DNA of 64,000 nucleotides, taken from NCBI GenBank assembly GCA_028874335.1, contig JAPPJY010000034.1, positions 44,548 to 108,547 on the forward strand, given 5' to 3'. Source of the stretch: Gemmatimonadota bacterium. GTDB taxonomy: Bacteria; Latescibacterota; UBA2968; GCA-2709665. Position numbers and translations under genes: made by a program. Below the pieces are notes generated by a model. It saw only the letters and a program-made list of their open reading frames with translations. It did not search any database and was not told where the DNA came from. This document shows positions 45,677-54,590 of the stretch, piece after piece (positions within the stretch are counted from its first letter, which is position 1; every line of letters begins with the position of its first letter).

Positions 45677-46519
45677 TCAGGTCGCAAGCCACGATTCAGC
45701 CGGTTCCCGATCGAGAAGATCAAACAACCTGCGATTTTCTTCGTGGTAGAGTCCGTGCAGATGCCGAAGGACGGGCTCGCCGGGGCGATAATCGCTCTCC
45801 GGCAAAAGCCGCCCCAGAACGCTTGTCACCGGAGACAGGATCGGGAAATAGTAGCGGGCGATCAGGTGTAATTTACACGCGTCGAATCGATTGACCTTCT
45901 GCGCCATTCCCGAAAACCGAAAGCCGTCGTCAATCCCCAGAAACGCACAGACCTTCTTCAGGCCCTCGCCAGGGTGCTGAACGATATCCTCCTCGAAAAA
46001 AAGTACCAGGATCTGATCCCGTCTGAAGAGATTCAGATAGGCGGTGAGCAGCGTAAAGAACCGCCCCACCTCGAACACCCCGAAACCTTCCAGCAGGGCG
46101 GATTTCTCGCCGGCCAGGAGATCGTCCATTCGATGCAGAGGTGAAATCCTGCCGGTCCTGATCAGATGCTTTACCGCCGAGACCGCCCGGTCCACCGGGT
46201 TCTTGAGGGTAACGATCAGTTTCACATCGGGCAGATGTCTGTGAATATGCCGGTGCACGTCCGGCAAATGACCTTCACCTCCCCGTCCATCGGCCCAGAA
46301 ATAGTCCGGCGTCTTCTCGCCTGCGCGCCTGCTGTCTTCAGCCCGCGCGAAATGACTCGTATACCAATCCATCCCCTTTTCGTAATTACCGGCCTTGTCG
46401 AAGAAGTGAATCTCCTGATCGGGCATGTACACCTCGGAGTGCTGCCGCAGCATGGCCGCAAGCCAACTCGTTCCGCATTTCTGGGCGCCGATAATCAGGA
46501 AATCAGGCAGTCGAGCCAT
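45677..46519 (-). CDS. PAPS-dependent sulfotransferase
   Basis: About 280 residues of cytoplasmic sulfotransferase. The 5'-phosphosulfate loop is FLIIGAQKCGTSWL near the N-terminus, and the 3'-phosphate-binding motif is LKNPVDRAVSAVKH at about residues 105-120. The family moves sulfate from PAPS to a hydroxyl group. In this operon the likely acceptor is a sugar of the surface polysaccharide or its precursor, so the polymer may be sulfated. The ATG at 46519 has AGGA 7 nt upstream; the ATG at 46525 is almost as good. Confidence 0.87.
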   Translation of the reverse strand: MARLPDFLIIGAQKCGTSWLAAMLRQHSEVYMPDQEIHFFDKAGNYEKGMDWYTSHFARAEDSRRAGEKTPDYFWADGRGGEGHLPDVHRHIHRHLPDVKLIVTLKNPVDRAVSAVKHLIRTGRISPLHRMDDLLAGEKSALLEGFGVFEVGRFFTLLTAYLNLFRRDQILVLFFEEDIVQHPGEGLKKVCAFLGIDDGFRFSGMAQKVNRFDACKLHLIARYYFPILSPVTSVLGRLLPESDYRPGEPVLRHLHGLYHEENRRLFDLLDREPAESWLAT

Positions 46520-46535
46520 ATCCATATCCTAACAG

Positions 46536-47990
46536 CTAACGTCGGATCAATCCGGCCAGACGCAATGCCTCCGCGGCGGTCCCGGCCGAGAAAAAACGTA
46601 GCGCGAGCGGGTAGGCAAGCGCACCCGCAACCACGCAGGACGCAACCAGCGTGGTATCGGGAAGTACGCCAGTCACCAGCCATTTGTAGCCGGCCACTAC
46701 CCCCGTCATCAGTACACTGCCCACCGCACCGGGATACAACGCCCTGAGGTACTCTCCAAACGAAATTCGCGCCAGCCGGTTCACGATTCCCTGCGAGCCC
46801 ACGGTCAGGACCAGCACGCCGAGGCTCACCGCCAGCGCGGTTCCTGTTATCCCCCCGGAGATGCCGAACCAAAGGGCCGCGAGCATGAAGACGGCGCCTG
46901 CGATATTCCATATCAGCGCAAGACCGGTGCGGCCCAGGGCTGAAAAGACCAGTCCGGCGGGGGACGCGACAGAACGAAGCGCTCCGGCCGGACTGAGCAA
47001 CTGAAGTACCACCGCCGCAGGAGCCATCTCCGGCTCGAACAGCAATACGAGCCCAGGATGCGCCAGAAGGAAAAATCCCGCCATAATCGGGAACACGAGT
47101 ATGGCGATGTACTTCACGGTGGAGAGATAGGCCCGGCCAAGCCGGACGACGTCATCCTGGAGAGCAGAGAAGGCCGGAAAGGTCACCTTTGCAACGGCCT
47201 GAACCACGCGTGTCTGCGGAAATGCGATGAGGCGGTACGCCAGTCCGTAGTAGCCCAGCGCCTCGATCCCAAGAAATCTGCCGATCAGCAGATAGTCCAG
47301 ATTCTGCTGGACATAGCCCACCAGCCTTGAACCCGTCCACTTGCCTCCGAACCCGACCAATACCCGGGCATCCACGGCCTTGAAGGAACGGACAGGGTTG
47401 AAAGGGCAGAAAATCCAGGGCCCCAGACCCAGAACCGCATGGCGGACCACAAAGGCCCAGACGAGACTCCATACCTCGAATCCACACAGGGCCAGCGACA
47501 CCATCGTAATTCCGCTCGAGACCGCCGCGCAGACATCCAGAATCGCCAACTGTCCGAAGCGAAAGTTACGCTCCAACTGTGCCCGGGGAACGGTTCCAAT
47601 GCCCGCGAATACCAGCACCCATGCCATAGCCGGGAGAACCGCGGAAACCTGTGGGTCATCAAAAAAAAGCCCGCCCCAGAAGCGGGCGGTCAGATAGAGG
47701 AGGGCGGCAAGCGTACACGAGATGGCCAGGCCCATCCAGAACGCCGCGGCCAGATGCGCTTCGTACGCATCGCGCTTCTGAATGAGGGCTCTTCCAAGAC
47801 CCATTTCCGAGGCCAGTATCCCCACTCCCACAAGAGTGGCTGCGGCGACCTCCGTACCAAAAGCCCTGGACGGTTCGCTCAGATGCCGGACAACCAGCCC
47901 CAGCGCGCCCACCTGAATCAGATAACCGGAGCCCTGTGCCAGGCCGGTCCACGAAAAACCCCGGACGGCTGTGCGACGCAGGTCGGTCAT
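46536..47990 (-). CDS. Wzx-like polysaccharide flippase (MOP superfamily)
   Basis: A 484-residue protein with about 12-14 transmembrane segments of the polysaccharide-transporter type (FSWTGLAQGSGYLIQVGALG at the start, QQNLDYLLIGRFLGIEALGY in the middle). Such proteins flip undecaprenyl-diphosphate-linked repeat units across the inner membrane. It pairs naturally with the WecA-like and Wzy-like proteins of the same operon. The ATG at 47990 is chosen for AAGGAG about 8 nt upstream; the frame itself extends further. Confidence 0.85.
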   Translation of the reverse strand: MTDLRRTAVRGFSWTGLAQGSGYLIQVGALGLVVRHLSEPSRAFGTEVAAATLVGVGILASEMGLGRALIQKRDAYEAHLAAAFWMGLAISCTLAALLYLTARFWGGLFFDDPQVSAVLPAMAWVLVFAGIGTVPRAQLERNFRFGQLAILDVCAAVSSGITMVSLALCGFEVWSLVWAFVVRHAVLGLGPWIFCPFNPVRSFKAVDARVLVGFGGKWTGSRLVGYVQQNLDYLLIGRFLGIEALGYYGLAYRLIAFPQTRVVQAVAKVTFPAFSALQDDVVRLGRAYLSTVKYIAILVFPIMAGFFLLAHPGLVLLFEPEMAPAAVVLQLLSPAGALRSVASPAGLVFSALGRTGLALIWNIAGAVFMLAALWFGISGGITGTALAVSLGVLVLTVGSQGIVNRLARISFGEYLRALYPGAVGSVLMTGVVAGYKWLVTGVLPDTTLVASCVVAGALAYPLALRFFSAGTAAEALRLAGLIRR

Positions 47991-48009
47991 CCGGCCGCTC
48001 CTTCGCCAT

Positions 48010-48984
48010 TTATGCGGTCTCCACACGGGCTAACCGCACGCCGGTCCATACCGCCGCCACAATCACACAAACGATAATTGCAAAGCAAATTACCGCCGGC
48101 ACGACGGCCGCCACGATTCCGCACAGGGCCAGTAGCCCGCCGGCAAGGTGAATGCGCCGTACCGCGCCCCTGACTGAATATCCCATTCCGACCAGCCGCT
48201 GCGCAACGTGGTCCCGGCTTGCCCTCATCACGGGCAGGCCCTTCCTCCGCCTCACGATACACAGGAAGACGGCTTCGAAACAGGGCACCCCCAGCACCAG
48301 TATCGCGCAGAGTTCACCCTGCACGCCCGTCATCGCTCTGGAAATCTCGACGGACATCGCGCCAAGCACAAACCCGGCAAACAGACTGCCGGCATCGCCC
48401 ATGTAGACCCGGGCGGGATGGGCATTGTAAACCAGAAACCCCAGAAAACCTCCTGCCAGGCTGGCGCCCAGTATCACAACCGGCGCAGCACCGCCAACCA
48501 GCCCCAGACCCGCAAGGCCGATAGAAGCAATGGCTCCGGCGCCCGCGGAGAGGCCGTCCATCATGTCGAGGACGTTAAACGCGTTGCACATCCAGACCAG
48601 CCAAACGCCGGTCAGCACGGCGTCGACGACGGTACTCCCCGTTGTGTCGAACCGAAGCCCGCTCCCGACCGCAATGACAACCGTGAAGATCTGAAACCCA
48701 AGCTTTTGGAAGGGCGACAGCGGCCATTTGTCGTCGAAGAATCCGATCGCGCCCATTCCGAGCGCACCGATCCACAGGCCGGCTGGATACGACAGCGGCG
48801 CAAAGGGAAGCAGCAGCAGGGTTGCAATCGCGATGGCCACGCCGCCGATGGGAGGAACCGGCTCCGTACCGTTTCCGGCGCCGGAATTCAACCACGAGGC
48901 GCGCAACGCCGCGGCACGAAGAAGAGGTGTCAGTAACAGGGCGCTACCGAAGCCGAATGCGAGAAACAGAGCGGAAGACAACAC
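48010..48984 (-). CDS. WecA/TagO/MraY-family glycosyl-1-phosphate transferase
   Basis: A 324-residue integral membrane enzyme that loads the first sugar-1-phosphate onto undecaprenyl phosphate. Family signatures are present: GFFDDKW (D84/D85), NAFNVLDMMDGLSAG (about 134-147), VYMGDAGSLF and the cytoplasmic RDHVAQRL loop. It should start repeat-unit synthesis for the operon's polymer. The start is GTG with AGGA 8 nt upstream. It is too different from MraY context (no murein genes nearby) to be the cell-wall enzyme. Confidence 0.88.
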   Translation of the reverse strand: MLSSALFLAFGFGSALLLTPLLRAAALRASWLNSGAGNGTEPVPPIGGVAIAIATLLLLPFAPLSYPAGLWIGALGMGAIGFFDDKWPLSPFQKLGFQIFTVVIAVGSGLRFDTTGSTVVDAVLTGVWLVWMCNAFNVLDMMDGLSAGAGAIASIGLAGLGLVGGAAPVVILGASLAGGFLGFLVYNAHPARVYMGDAGSLFAGFVLGAMSVEISRAMTGVQGELCAILVLGVPCFEAVFLCIVRRRKGLPVMRASRDHVAQRLVGMGYSVRGAVRRIHLAGGLLALCGIVAAVVPAVICFAIIVCVIVAAVWTGVRLARVETA

Positions 48985-49027
48985 GGCGTACTTCCTGATT
49001 GCGAGCGGGATCAGCGCGGGCGTCCCG

Positions 49028-50143
49028 TCATCTGGGTTGAAAGCTCCGGACAGCGTCGATTACCTGCGCCACGTCTGTGTTTGTCATGGCCGGATAGAGC
49101 GGAAGCGTCACCAGTTCGCGCCACACCGACTCGGTTACCGGCAGCGCACAACGATACCGTTCGTGGATCGGGTAGAGATGGTTCGGATAATAGTGTACGC
49201 TGGAATCGACGTCCCGCCCGTGCAGATGGGCGACCAGATTATCCCTGTCCGCCACGCGCGGCACGTAGGCATGGAAGGCGCTGCGTGCGTACGGCGCAAT
49301 CCCGGGCGTCCGAAGCCACGCCAGATCGGCAAACGCCTTGTTGTATTGCTGGACGATTTCCCGACGCTGGGCGTTGGCCGACTCCAGCCGCGCCAGCTGG
49401 ACCAGCCCGATTGCCGCATTCAGATCGTTCATATAGAACTTGTGACCCACTTCGGTCACTTCGTACAACCAGCGTTTCTGCTGCGGCCCTGCCGTAAACC
49501 GATCCCAGGTGCCCTGCGGGATGCCCATCCAGCTGAGCCGTTTGAGTCGCTCGGCCAGCTGCGCATCGTCTGTCGTGAGCATACCCCCGTCGCAGGTCGT
49601 CAGGTTCTTCTGCGCCTGGAAGCTGAAACACCCGATCGTTCCCAAACCGCCAACCATCCGGCCTTTGTACCGGGCACCGCAGGCGTGGGCGGCATCTTCC
49701 ACAACCGGAATGTCCCGCGACGCGGCGATTTCCAGAATCGGATCCATGTCGCAAGGGTGGCCGCTGTGATGCACAACCATAATCGCGGCCGTTCGGTCCG
49801 ATATCCGCCTCGCCACGCAATCCGGGTCCAGGTTCAAGGTATCGGGATCGATGTCGCAAAAAACCGGAGTGGCCCCGTTCTGCAAAATGGCATGGTTGGT
49901 GGCGACGAAGGTCATGGACGTCGTCAGGACCTCGCGGCCCTCCACCCCCAGCGCCTGAAGCGCCAGCAGCAATGCCGACGAGCACGAGTTTACGCTCACA
50001 GCAAATGACGTCCCGATATACTCGGCGAACCGTTTTTCGAAATCCGCGGCCTTCGTACCGGCCCCTACCCAGCCGGACAGCATCACCTCACGAACCGCCG
50101 CTACTTCCTCTTCGTCGAAACAGGCCCGCCAGATGGGAATCAT
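49028..50143 (-). CDS. DegT/DnrJ/EryC1/StrS sugar aminotransferase
   Basis: A 371-residue PLP enzyme that usually makes amino sugars on nucleotide carriers. It has the usual VNSCSSALLLALQALGV segment, VVEDAAHACGA, and PLP-lysine K179 in SFQAQKNLTTCDGG; the last motif usually reads GEGG. The C-terminal motifs SSVHYYPNHLYP and LVTLPLYPAMT are typical. The ATG at 50143 (GGAGGAG upstream) overlaps the preceding stop as ATGA. A longer frame upstream has no family similarity. It suggests that an amino sugar occurs in the surface polymer. Confidence 0.9.
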   Translation of the reverse strand: MIPIWRACFDEEEVAAVREVMLSGWVGAGTKAADFEKRFAEYIGTSFAVSVNSCSSALLLALQALGVEGREVLTTSMTFVATNHAILQNGATPVFCDIDPDTLNLDPDCVARRISDRTAAIMVVHHSGHPCDMDPILEIAASRDIPVVEDAAHACGARYKGRMVGGLGTIGCFSFQAQKNLTTCDGGMLTTDDAQLAERLKRLSWMGIPQGTWDRFTAGPQQKRWLYEVTEVGHKFYMNDLNAAIGLVQLARLESANAQRREIVQQYNKAFADLAWLRTPGIAPYARSAFHAYVPRVADRDNLVAHLHGRDVDSSVHYYPNHLYPIHERYRCALPVTESVWRELVTLPLYPAMTNTDVAQVIDAVRSFQPR

Positions 50144-51102
50144 GAAATCTCCTCCGGACCCGCACTTCCCCACCTGGAACCGAAGCCGACGCGACCTGTA
50201 ATGCACCGGGCCAGAACCCGTTTGTACGCCCTGAGCCTTGGTCCGGCTTCCCTCCTGAGTCCGGGAAACAAAAACAGACCTCCCCACAGCAGCGTTCTTA
50301 AAACCATCTCCGGAAACGTCAGTGCAGCCAAAAGGCGGCCCGCACGATCTCCCAGGTGTTTTTTCATAACATAGAGATGACTCGCCACGCCCTCCACCAG
50401 CATCCGTTCGAGCGCCCTCTTTGAACTCCCGCCACCCGCATGGAACGCGCAAGCCTCCGGCAGATAGGCCACGGACCACCCGGCCTTACCAAGCCTGAGG
50501 CAGAGGTCAACGTCTTCATAATACATGAATATAGCGTCGTCCATACCGCCGACCGCGCCGAAGGCGCTGCGACGCATAAGGAAACACGCGCCCGTCACCC
50601 AGCCCACCGAAGTCGGCCAGCTTGAGACCCGGCAGCCGAATTTAAGAAATGGAAGTACAAGATGCAACAGGAATTTACGGCAGATTTCGCCAGCCAGTCG
50701 GGGCGCCCTGCCGAAGGACCGCTGCGCATGACCTCGCTCGTCGACAAGCCGCGGCCCCACCACACCGACCCGGTCGTTGGCTTTCAGAAAATCCAACAGG
50801 CGTTCAACCGCATCCGGCGCAACTCTCACGTCCGGATTCAGGACGAGAACATATGGAGCGATGCATCGCTGGACCCCCCGATTGACGCCGCTGCCGAACC
50901 CGATGTTCCCTCCCGTCTCAACCAGCCTCACAGCGTCGCCGAAGGTCTCCAGCACGTCAGGACTGCCATCCGACGACGCGTTGTCCACCACGACCACGTC
51001 CAACGGCAGACGATCAGCACCTGCCATCAGGCTCGCGACGCACCTGAGGAGGTCGTCACCCGAATTCCAGTTCACGACCACCGCCGTCACCGCGGGTTTC
51101 AT
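50140..51102 (-). CDS. GT2-family glycosyltransferase (rhamnosyltransferase-like)
   Basis: A 320-residue GT-A enzyme with AVVVNWNSGDDLLRCVASL, VVVDNASSDGS, GGNIGFGSGVNRGV and VLNPDVRV (the DxD-like motif). WVTGACFLMRRSAF and MYYEDVDLCLRLGKAGW complete the rhamnosyl/galactofuranosyl-type pattern. It inverts configuration and works on the cytoplasmic face; the C-terminal hydrophobic stretch may contact the membrane. The ATG at 51102 has GGAGAGG upstream. The gene overlaps the end of the polymerase gene by 47 bp, so the two are translated as a unit. Confidence 0.9.
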   Translation of the reverse strand: MKPAVTAVVVNWNSGDDLLRCVASLMAGADRLPLDVVVVDNASSDGSPDVLETFGDAVRLVETGGNIGFGSGVNRGVQRCIAPYVLVLNPDVRVAPDAVERLLDFLKANDRVGVVGPRLVDERGHAQRSFGRAPRLAGEICRKFLLHLVLPFLKFGCRVSSWPTSVGWVTGACFLMRRSAFGAVGGMDDAIFMYYEDVDLCLRLGKAGWSVAYLPEACAFHAGGGSSKRALERMLVEGVASHLYVMKKHLGDRAGRLLAALTFPEMVLRTLLWGGLFLFPGLRREAGPRLRAYKRVLARCITGRVGFGSRWGSAGPEEIS

Positions 51103-52501
51103 CCGCCTCTCCATCCAAACGGGCCAGAATGCCGAGAAAACACGCATGCCAGAAGATCAGCCGGTTGCCCATCATCGTATTGTCGGTGACAATATACACG
51201 AGCAGCGCCGCGTAGACCGCGAGAAACGCAACGCAAAACCCTTTCAGCCGCGGATCGTCCGAGCGGCGAAACAAGCCGTAGGCGATCCGCAGTCCCCTGG
51301 CAAATATCCAGAGAAAGGCGATCACGCCCACAACCCCCATGCGCATCATGATCGTCAGATAAGTATTGTCTACGCCTCCGGACGTAAATATATACGGCCG
51401 GGAGTACTCGTCGAACCGCAAATATGAAATCGTCGTTCCGTGTCCTCCACCCAGTAACGGCCGCTGCCATATCTTCTCCAGCGCCAACGCGTACGCCAGC
51501 AGTCGCCCCTGGATCTCCAGGTCACCCTCGGTTACGGTACGCCGCAGACGATGAGCCGCCATATCCTCGATGCCCGCGCCGGTGAACTGCTGGAAATAAT
51601 AACCCAGGCCCAGAAGCAAGATGGGAATCATCAACAATATCAGAAGCCGCCGCCCGCGATGCCTGCCGCGGTCCAGCAGAACCAGCCCCCCCAGGCAGAA
51701 CAGACCGAACAGCAGGCCGCCCCACATCGCGCGTCCCATCGTGACAACCAGCGCAAGACCGATGGGAACCAGAAGAAGACCGACGACCATGCGCCGAACC
51801 GGCGACGTGTCGTACAGGAAAGCCGCCGCAATAACCAGAACGCCCATCGGCAGCAGCAGCCCCTCGCGCCTGGCTACACGGTAGAATGCGCCTGCATACG
51901 AGAGATCGACGGTCCGGACGAATTCAATCAGGTACTCGACCCCCACGACGGCCGCGGAAATTACCAGCACGGCCAGAAACGTCCCGCGCCTGCGCAGGTC
52001 GAAAAAGCCTGTTGCGACGAAGAACAGCACGTAGTAAAGCGGATATCGCACGTCCCGCATCACCTGCCGAACGTCGTGCCCGTAAAACAGACCCAGCCCG
52101 ATCGAGGCCGCCACCAGTCCGAGAAATACCAGCATCGGACGATCCAGCCGGGTGCGACGCCAGCTCAGCTTCCGTTCCTGCAGCCAGGCGACAAACGCCA
52201 CCCCCCATACCACCACGAACAGCGCCTCGCAGAAGTGCAGATTCCCCGGCAACATGAGATGCTCTTCGTAGAACTCGGAGGAGATTACGGAGGCGATGAA
52301 GCAGAGATACAGGAGCGCGGATGTTACTGAGGTCATAAGGGCGATACCGGAAACCACGATCAGGCTCACGGTGATGAGCGGAATCACCTCGCCGAATTGC
52401 CAGGCGGGCAGCGCGATCACCGCGAGCTGCGCGAGGCATACGGCGGGAATCAGCCACCGTCCGTGCATCCGCGCGGTCGACCCGCCCGCTTCCATTGCCA
52501 T
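51056..52501 (-). CDS. Wzy/O-antigen ligase-like polymerase
   Basis: A 481-residue protein with about 11-12 transmembrane segments and a large periplasmic loop. The loop ends in the Wzy_C-type motif RPLLGGGHGTTISYLR, followed by GGVDNTYLTIMMRMGVVG. Proteins of this family polymerise lipid-linked repeat units or ligate polymer to lipid A or other acceptors; these two roles cannot be separated by sequence here. With the WecA-like and Wzx-like proteins it completes a Wzy-dependent pathway. The ATG at 52501 has AAGGTG about 6 nt upstream. Confidence 0.82.
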   Translation of the reverse strand: MAMEAGGSTARMHGRWLIPAVCLAQLAVIALPAWQFGEVIPLITVSLIVVSGIALMTSVTSALLYLCFIASVISSEFYEEHLMLPGNLHFCEALFVVVWGVAFVAWLQERKLSWRRTRLDRPMLVFLGLVAASIGLGLFYGHDVRQVMRDVRYPLYYVLFFVATGFFDLRRRGTFLAVLVISAAVVGVEYLIEFVRTVDLSYAGAFYRVARREGLLLPMGVLVIAAAFLYDTSPVRRMVVGLLLVPIGLALVVTMGRAMWGGLLFGLFCLGGLVLLDRGRHRGRRLLILLMIPILLLGLGYYFQQFTGAGIEDMAAHRLRRTVTEGDLEIQGRLLAYALALEKIWQRPLLGGGHGTTISYLRFDEYSRPYIFTSGGVDNTYLTIMMRMGVVGVIAFLWIFARGLRIAYGLFRRSDDPRLKGFCVAFLAVYAALLVYIVTDNTMMGNRLIFWHACFLGILARLDGEADETRGDGGGRELEFG

Positions 52502-52516
52502 CGGTCACCTTTCAGT

Positions 52517-54205
52517 TCAGTAAAAATTGAGATCGAGCGTGACGCGGAAGTCGTGAGTGCTTCCGTCCCCGCGACTTCCCCCCTTAAGGGGCACATTGCT
52601 CCCTCGCGTCAGCCTGTAGGTCGTGGAGAGAACGAAATCGGCGAACGGCTCGAGGACCAGGTCGACACCCACCTGCGTCCGCTTCTCCACCGTGCCGCTC
52701 AGGAATTCCCGAACCGCCGGATCCTCCGACCGCCGACCCAGTCGCGCATCTCCCCCCACATTCGTCAGCGTGCCGTCTGAATTCTCGATATTCTCGCCCA
52801 GACGCGTCCTTTCGAGGCAGAGGGCCGCGGAAACCGAGGGAGAAAACCGGTGGGTCAACCATGCCCAGTACCGGTCCGAATTCGGACCGGTGGGATATCC
52901 CAGGAGCGCGTCGAAATGGGTGTACGCGTTGATGTTGAACCTGTGAGAATACACGAACGGTTCGATATGCACGAATTCGGCGCGTAAATCCGTATCCGGA
53001 AGTCCGAACGCATCCACCCAGAACACCCCCGTCTGCACTGCGAACTTGTTGGAAAAATCGCCGGGACTGAACTTTCTCAAGTCATCCATAAACAACGCCA
53101 GGTAGGTCTGAATTCGTCTGACGGGGCGAAGGGAAACATCCAGCCCGACAGCCAGGTTGTCGCTGTCCCCCACCGCCATCTGTGCGGCGGTCAGCACCGA
53201 AACGGGAGACGCGTACAGAAACTCGAAATCCCGGTCTCCGTATATCACCGCCTCCTGGAATCCCAGACGGACGCTCGGAGATACATCGACCTCCACGCGA
53301 TGGGCGGCAATCGCCTTGGAACGAAGAAACGTACGGCGGTGGCCGTTGTCGAACCGCGTGCGGGAAGGGTCGATCAGACCCGAATCGGCTTCCAGAAATC
53401 CGAGAATGTGGATGAAGCGCACCCGCCCGTACGCCGTCCGGAATCGAGCCATCCCGAAAGTCGGCGCGAATGGCGCCATGAGCAGGTTGCCGCTCCTGCC
53501 GGGGCCCCAGTCCAGGCTGCCTTTTGCCGCATCCGCGGCGAACCAGCGCGTCGCCCACACCAGTTGATAGGTCGCTTCACGAAAGTCGGCCGCCTTGCCC
53601 TTGAATTGTACCAGTTCGATGGGCCGGGCAATTACGTCCGCCCTGGCCCGACGGGCGAGGGTACTCCATTCCCTGGCTTCGTAGTGCCGCGCGCGAAAAC
53701 CGATCCGGTCGCCCAGCGTGCCGCGAACAATCGCGCCGATGTGCGTCTGGGAAACCGTTTCCCTCTCCCTGACCTCGCCCCGCAGCAGAATCAACCGCTG
53801 CCGGAAGAGCGCATCGACGGCGACCGACGCAGACGTATCCCCCCATGAATAGAGTGCGTCCGCCAACTGCGCGAACCCGCCGGTTTCGGCGACAGGCCGG
53901 GTATGGCCCAACCGCGCGGCCTCCCCGCGGAACGAGGCCAGATGTCTGCGGAGTATCGCCCTCTCCGTGCCCGACATGGCAGCCTGCGCATCGCCATTCC
54001 GCAGGACCTGAATCAGAAGCCGGGCGACCTCCAGACGGGTGTAGGGCCTGGTCTGCGGCGCGGCCGAATCCAGCCAGCCCCGGACGTCGTACCGGTCGAG
54101 CGAACGATATACCGCATGGGTAAGCGGTACGTCCGGGGTATTGTCACCCGCGTGGACGATCCGGGAAAGGGACAGAACAGCCAGTAACAGAAATGCGGAT
54201 CTCAC
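52517..54205 (-). CDS. Wzi-like outer-membrane capsule assembly protein
   Basis: A 562-residue protein with a signal peptide (residues 1-19). An N-terminal helical domain is typical of these proteins in FCB bacteria (YRSLDRYDVRGWLDS, TRLEVARLL). A long predicted beta-barrel follows, with WGPGRSGNLLMAPFAP, GFQEAVIYGDRDFEFLY and a C-terminal aromatic residue (NFY). Wzi-type proteins hold capsule or exopolysaccharide at the cell surface. It is the first gene of the polysaccharide operon, read from the promoter at 54,358-54,385. The start is GTG with a weak ribosome site. Confidence 0.82.
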   Translation of the reverse strand: MRSAFLLLAVLSLSRIVHAGDNTPDVPLTHAVYRSLDRYDVRGWLDSAAPQTRPYTRLEVARLLIQVLRNGDAQAAMSGTERAILRRHLASFRGEAARLGHTRPVAETGGFAQLADALYSWGDTSASVAVDALFRQRLILLRGEVRERETVSQTHIGAIVRGTLGDRIGFRARHYEAREWSTLARRARADVIARPIELVQFKGKAADFREATYQLVWATRWFAADAAKGSLDWGPGRSGNLLMAPFAPTFGMARFRTAYGRVRFIHILGFLEADSGLIDPSRTRFDNGHRRTFLRSKAIAAHRVEVDVSPSVRLGFQEAVIYGDRDFEFLYASPVSVLTAAQMAVGDSDNLAVGLDVSLRPVRRIQTYLALFMDDLRKFSPGDFSNKFAVQTGVFWVDAFGLPDTDLRAEFVHIEPFVYSHRFNINAYTHFDALLGYPTGPNSDRYWAWLTHRFSPSVSAALCLERTRLGENIENSDGTLTNVGGDARLGRRSEDPAVREFLSGTVEKRTQVGVDLVLEPFADFVLSTTYRLTRGSNVPLKGGSRGDGSTHDFRVTLDLNFY

Positions 54206-54357
54206 GACGTCTTATCCGGAGAAAGCAGAACTCCGTGGAAAACCGACCTTTCAGTACCGTCAGCGCGGCCGCGCCGGCGGGCGTGCCAGCCACCACGCCC
54301 GGACCGACGAGGAAACTCGTGCGTTCTAATGCTGGGTGCCGGGCGAAAGTCCGCCCA

Positions 54358-54385
54358 ATTATACCATAACACCGCGAATTGTCAA
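54358..54385 (-). promoter_or_regulatory. Near-perfect sigma-70 promoter for the polysaccharide operon
   Basis: On the minus strand: TTGACA (54,385-54,380), a 16-bp spacer, and TATAAT (54,363-54,358) with an extended TGG just before it. Both hexamers match consensus exactly. Transcription would begin near 54,350 and leave a leader of about 145 nt before the Wzi-like gene. It is back-to-back with the BMC promoter. Confidence 0.8.
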
Positions 54386-54432
54386 GCGAGCGGCCCCCGC
54401 GATCAGGCTGCCGAACGTCTCCCCGAAATCCC

Positions 54433-54461
54433 TTGACTTTACATATTCAACCTGCTATTAT
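54433..54461 (+). promoter_or_regulatory. Sigma-70 promoter for the BMC operon
   Basis: TTGACT (54,433-54,438), a 17-bp spacer, and TATTAT (54,456-54,461). Each hexamer has one mismatch to consensus, at the ideal spacing. Transcription would start near 54,468, giving a leader of about 120 nt before pduL at 54,591. Only 47 bp separate its -35 from the -35 of the divergent promoter, so a regulator bound there could control both operons. Confidence 0.72.
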
Positions 54462-54590
54462 TCGCGTCTTGAATCCGGATTCACACCTGATTTCGGTCCA
54501 GCAAACGCCCATTTCGCGTCCTGCCCCGGAAACGAGCCGTCATTCGGCAAGCCACGTCCGAGGCCAAACACGATTGCGCGACGCGTCCCG

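Noticed and set aside
50144..50479. N-terminal extension of the DegT aminotransferase by 112 codons
   Set aside because: It overlaps the preceding transferase in another frame. A strong ribosome site precedes the ATG at 50,143, where family similarity begins.
54336..54590. 85-residue N-terminal extension of PduL
   Set aside because: It crosses the BMC promoter and has no similarity to PduL. The start at 54,591 gives the expected protein.
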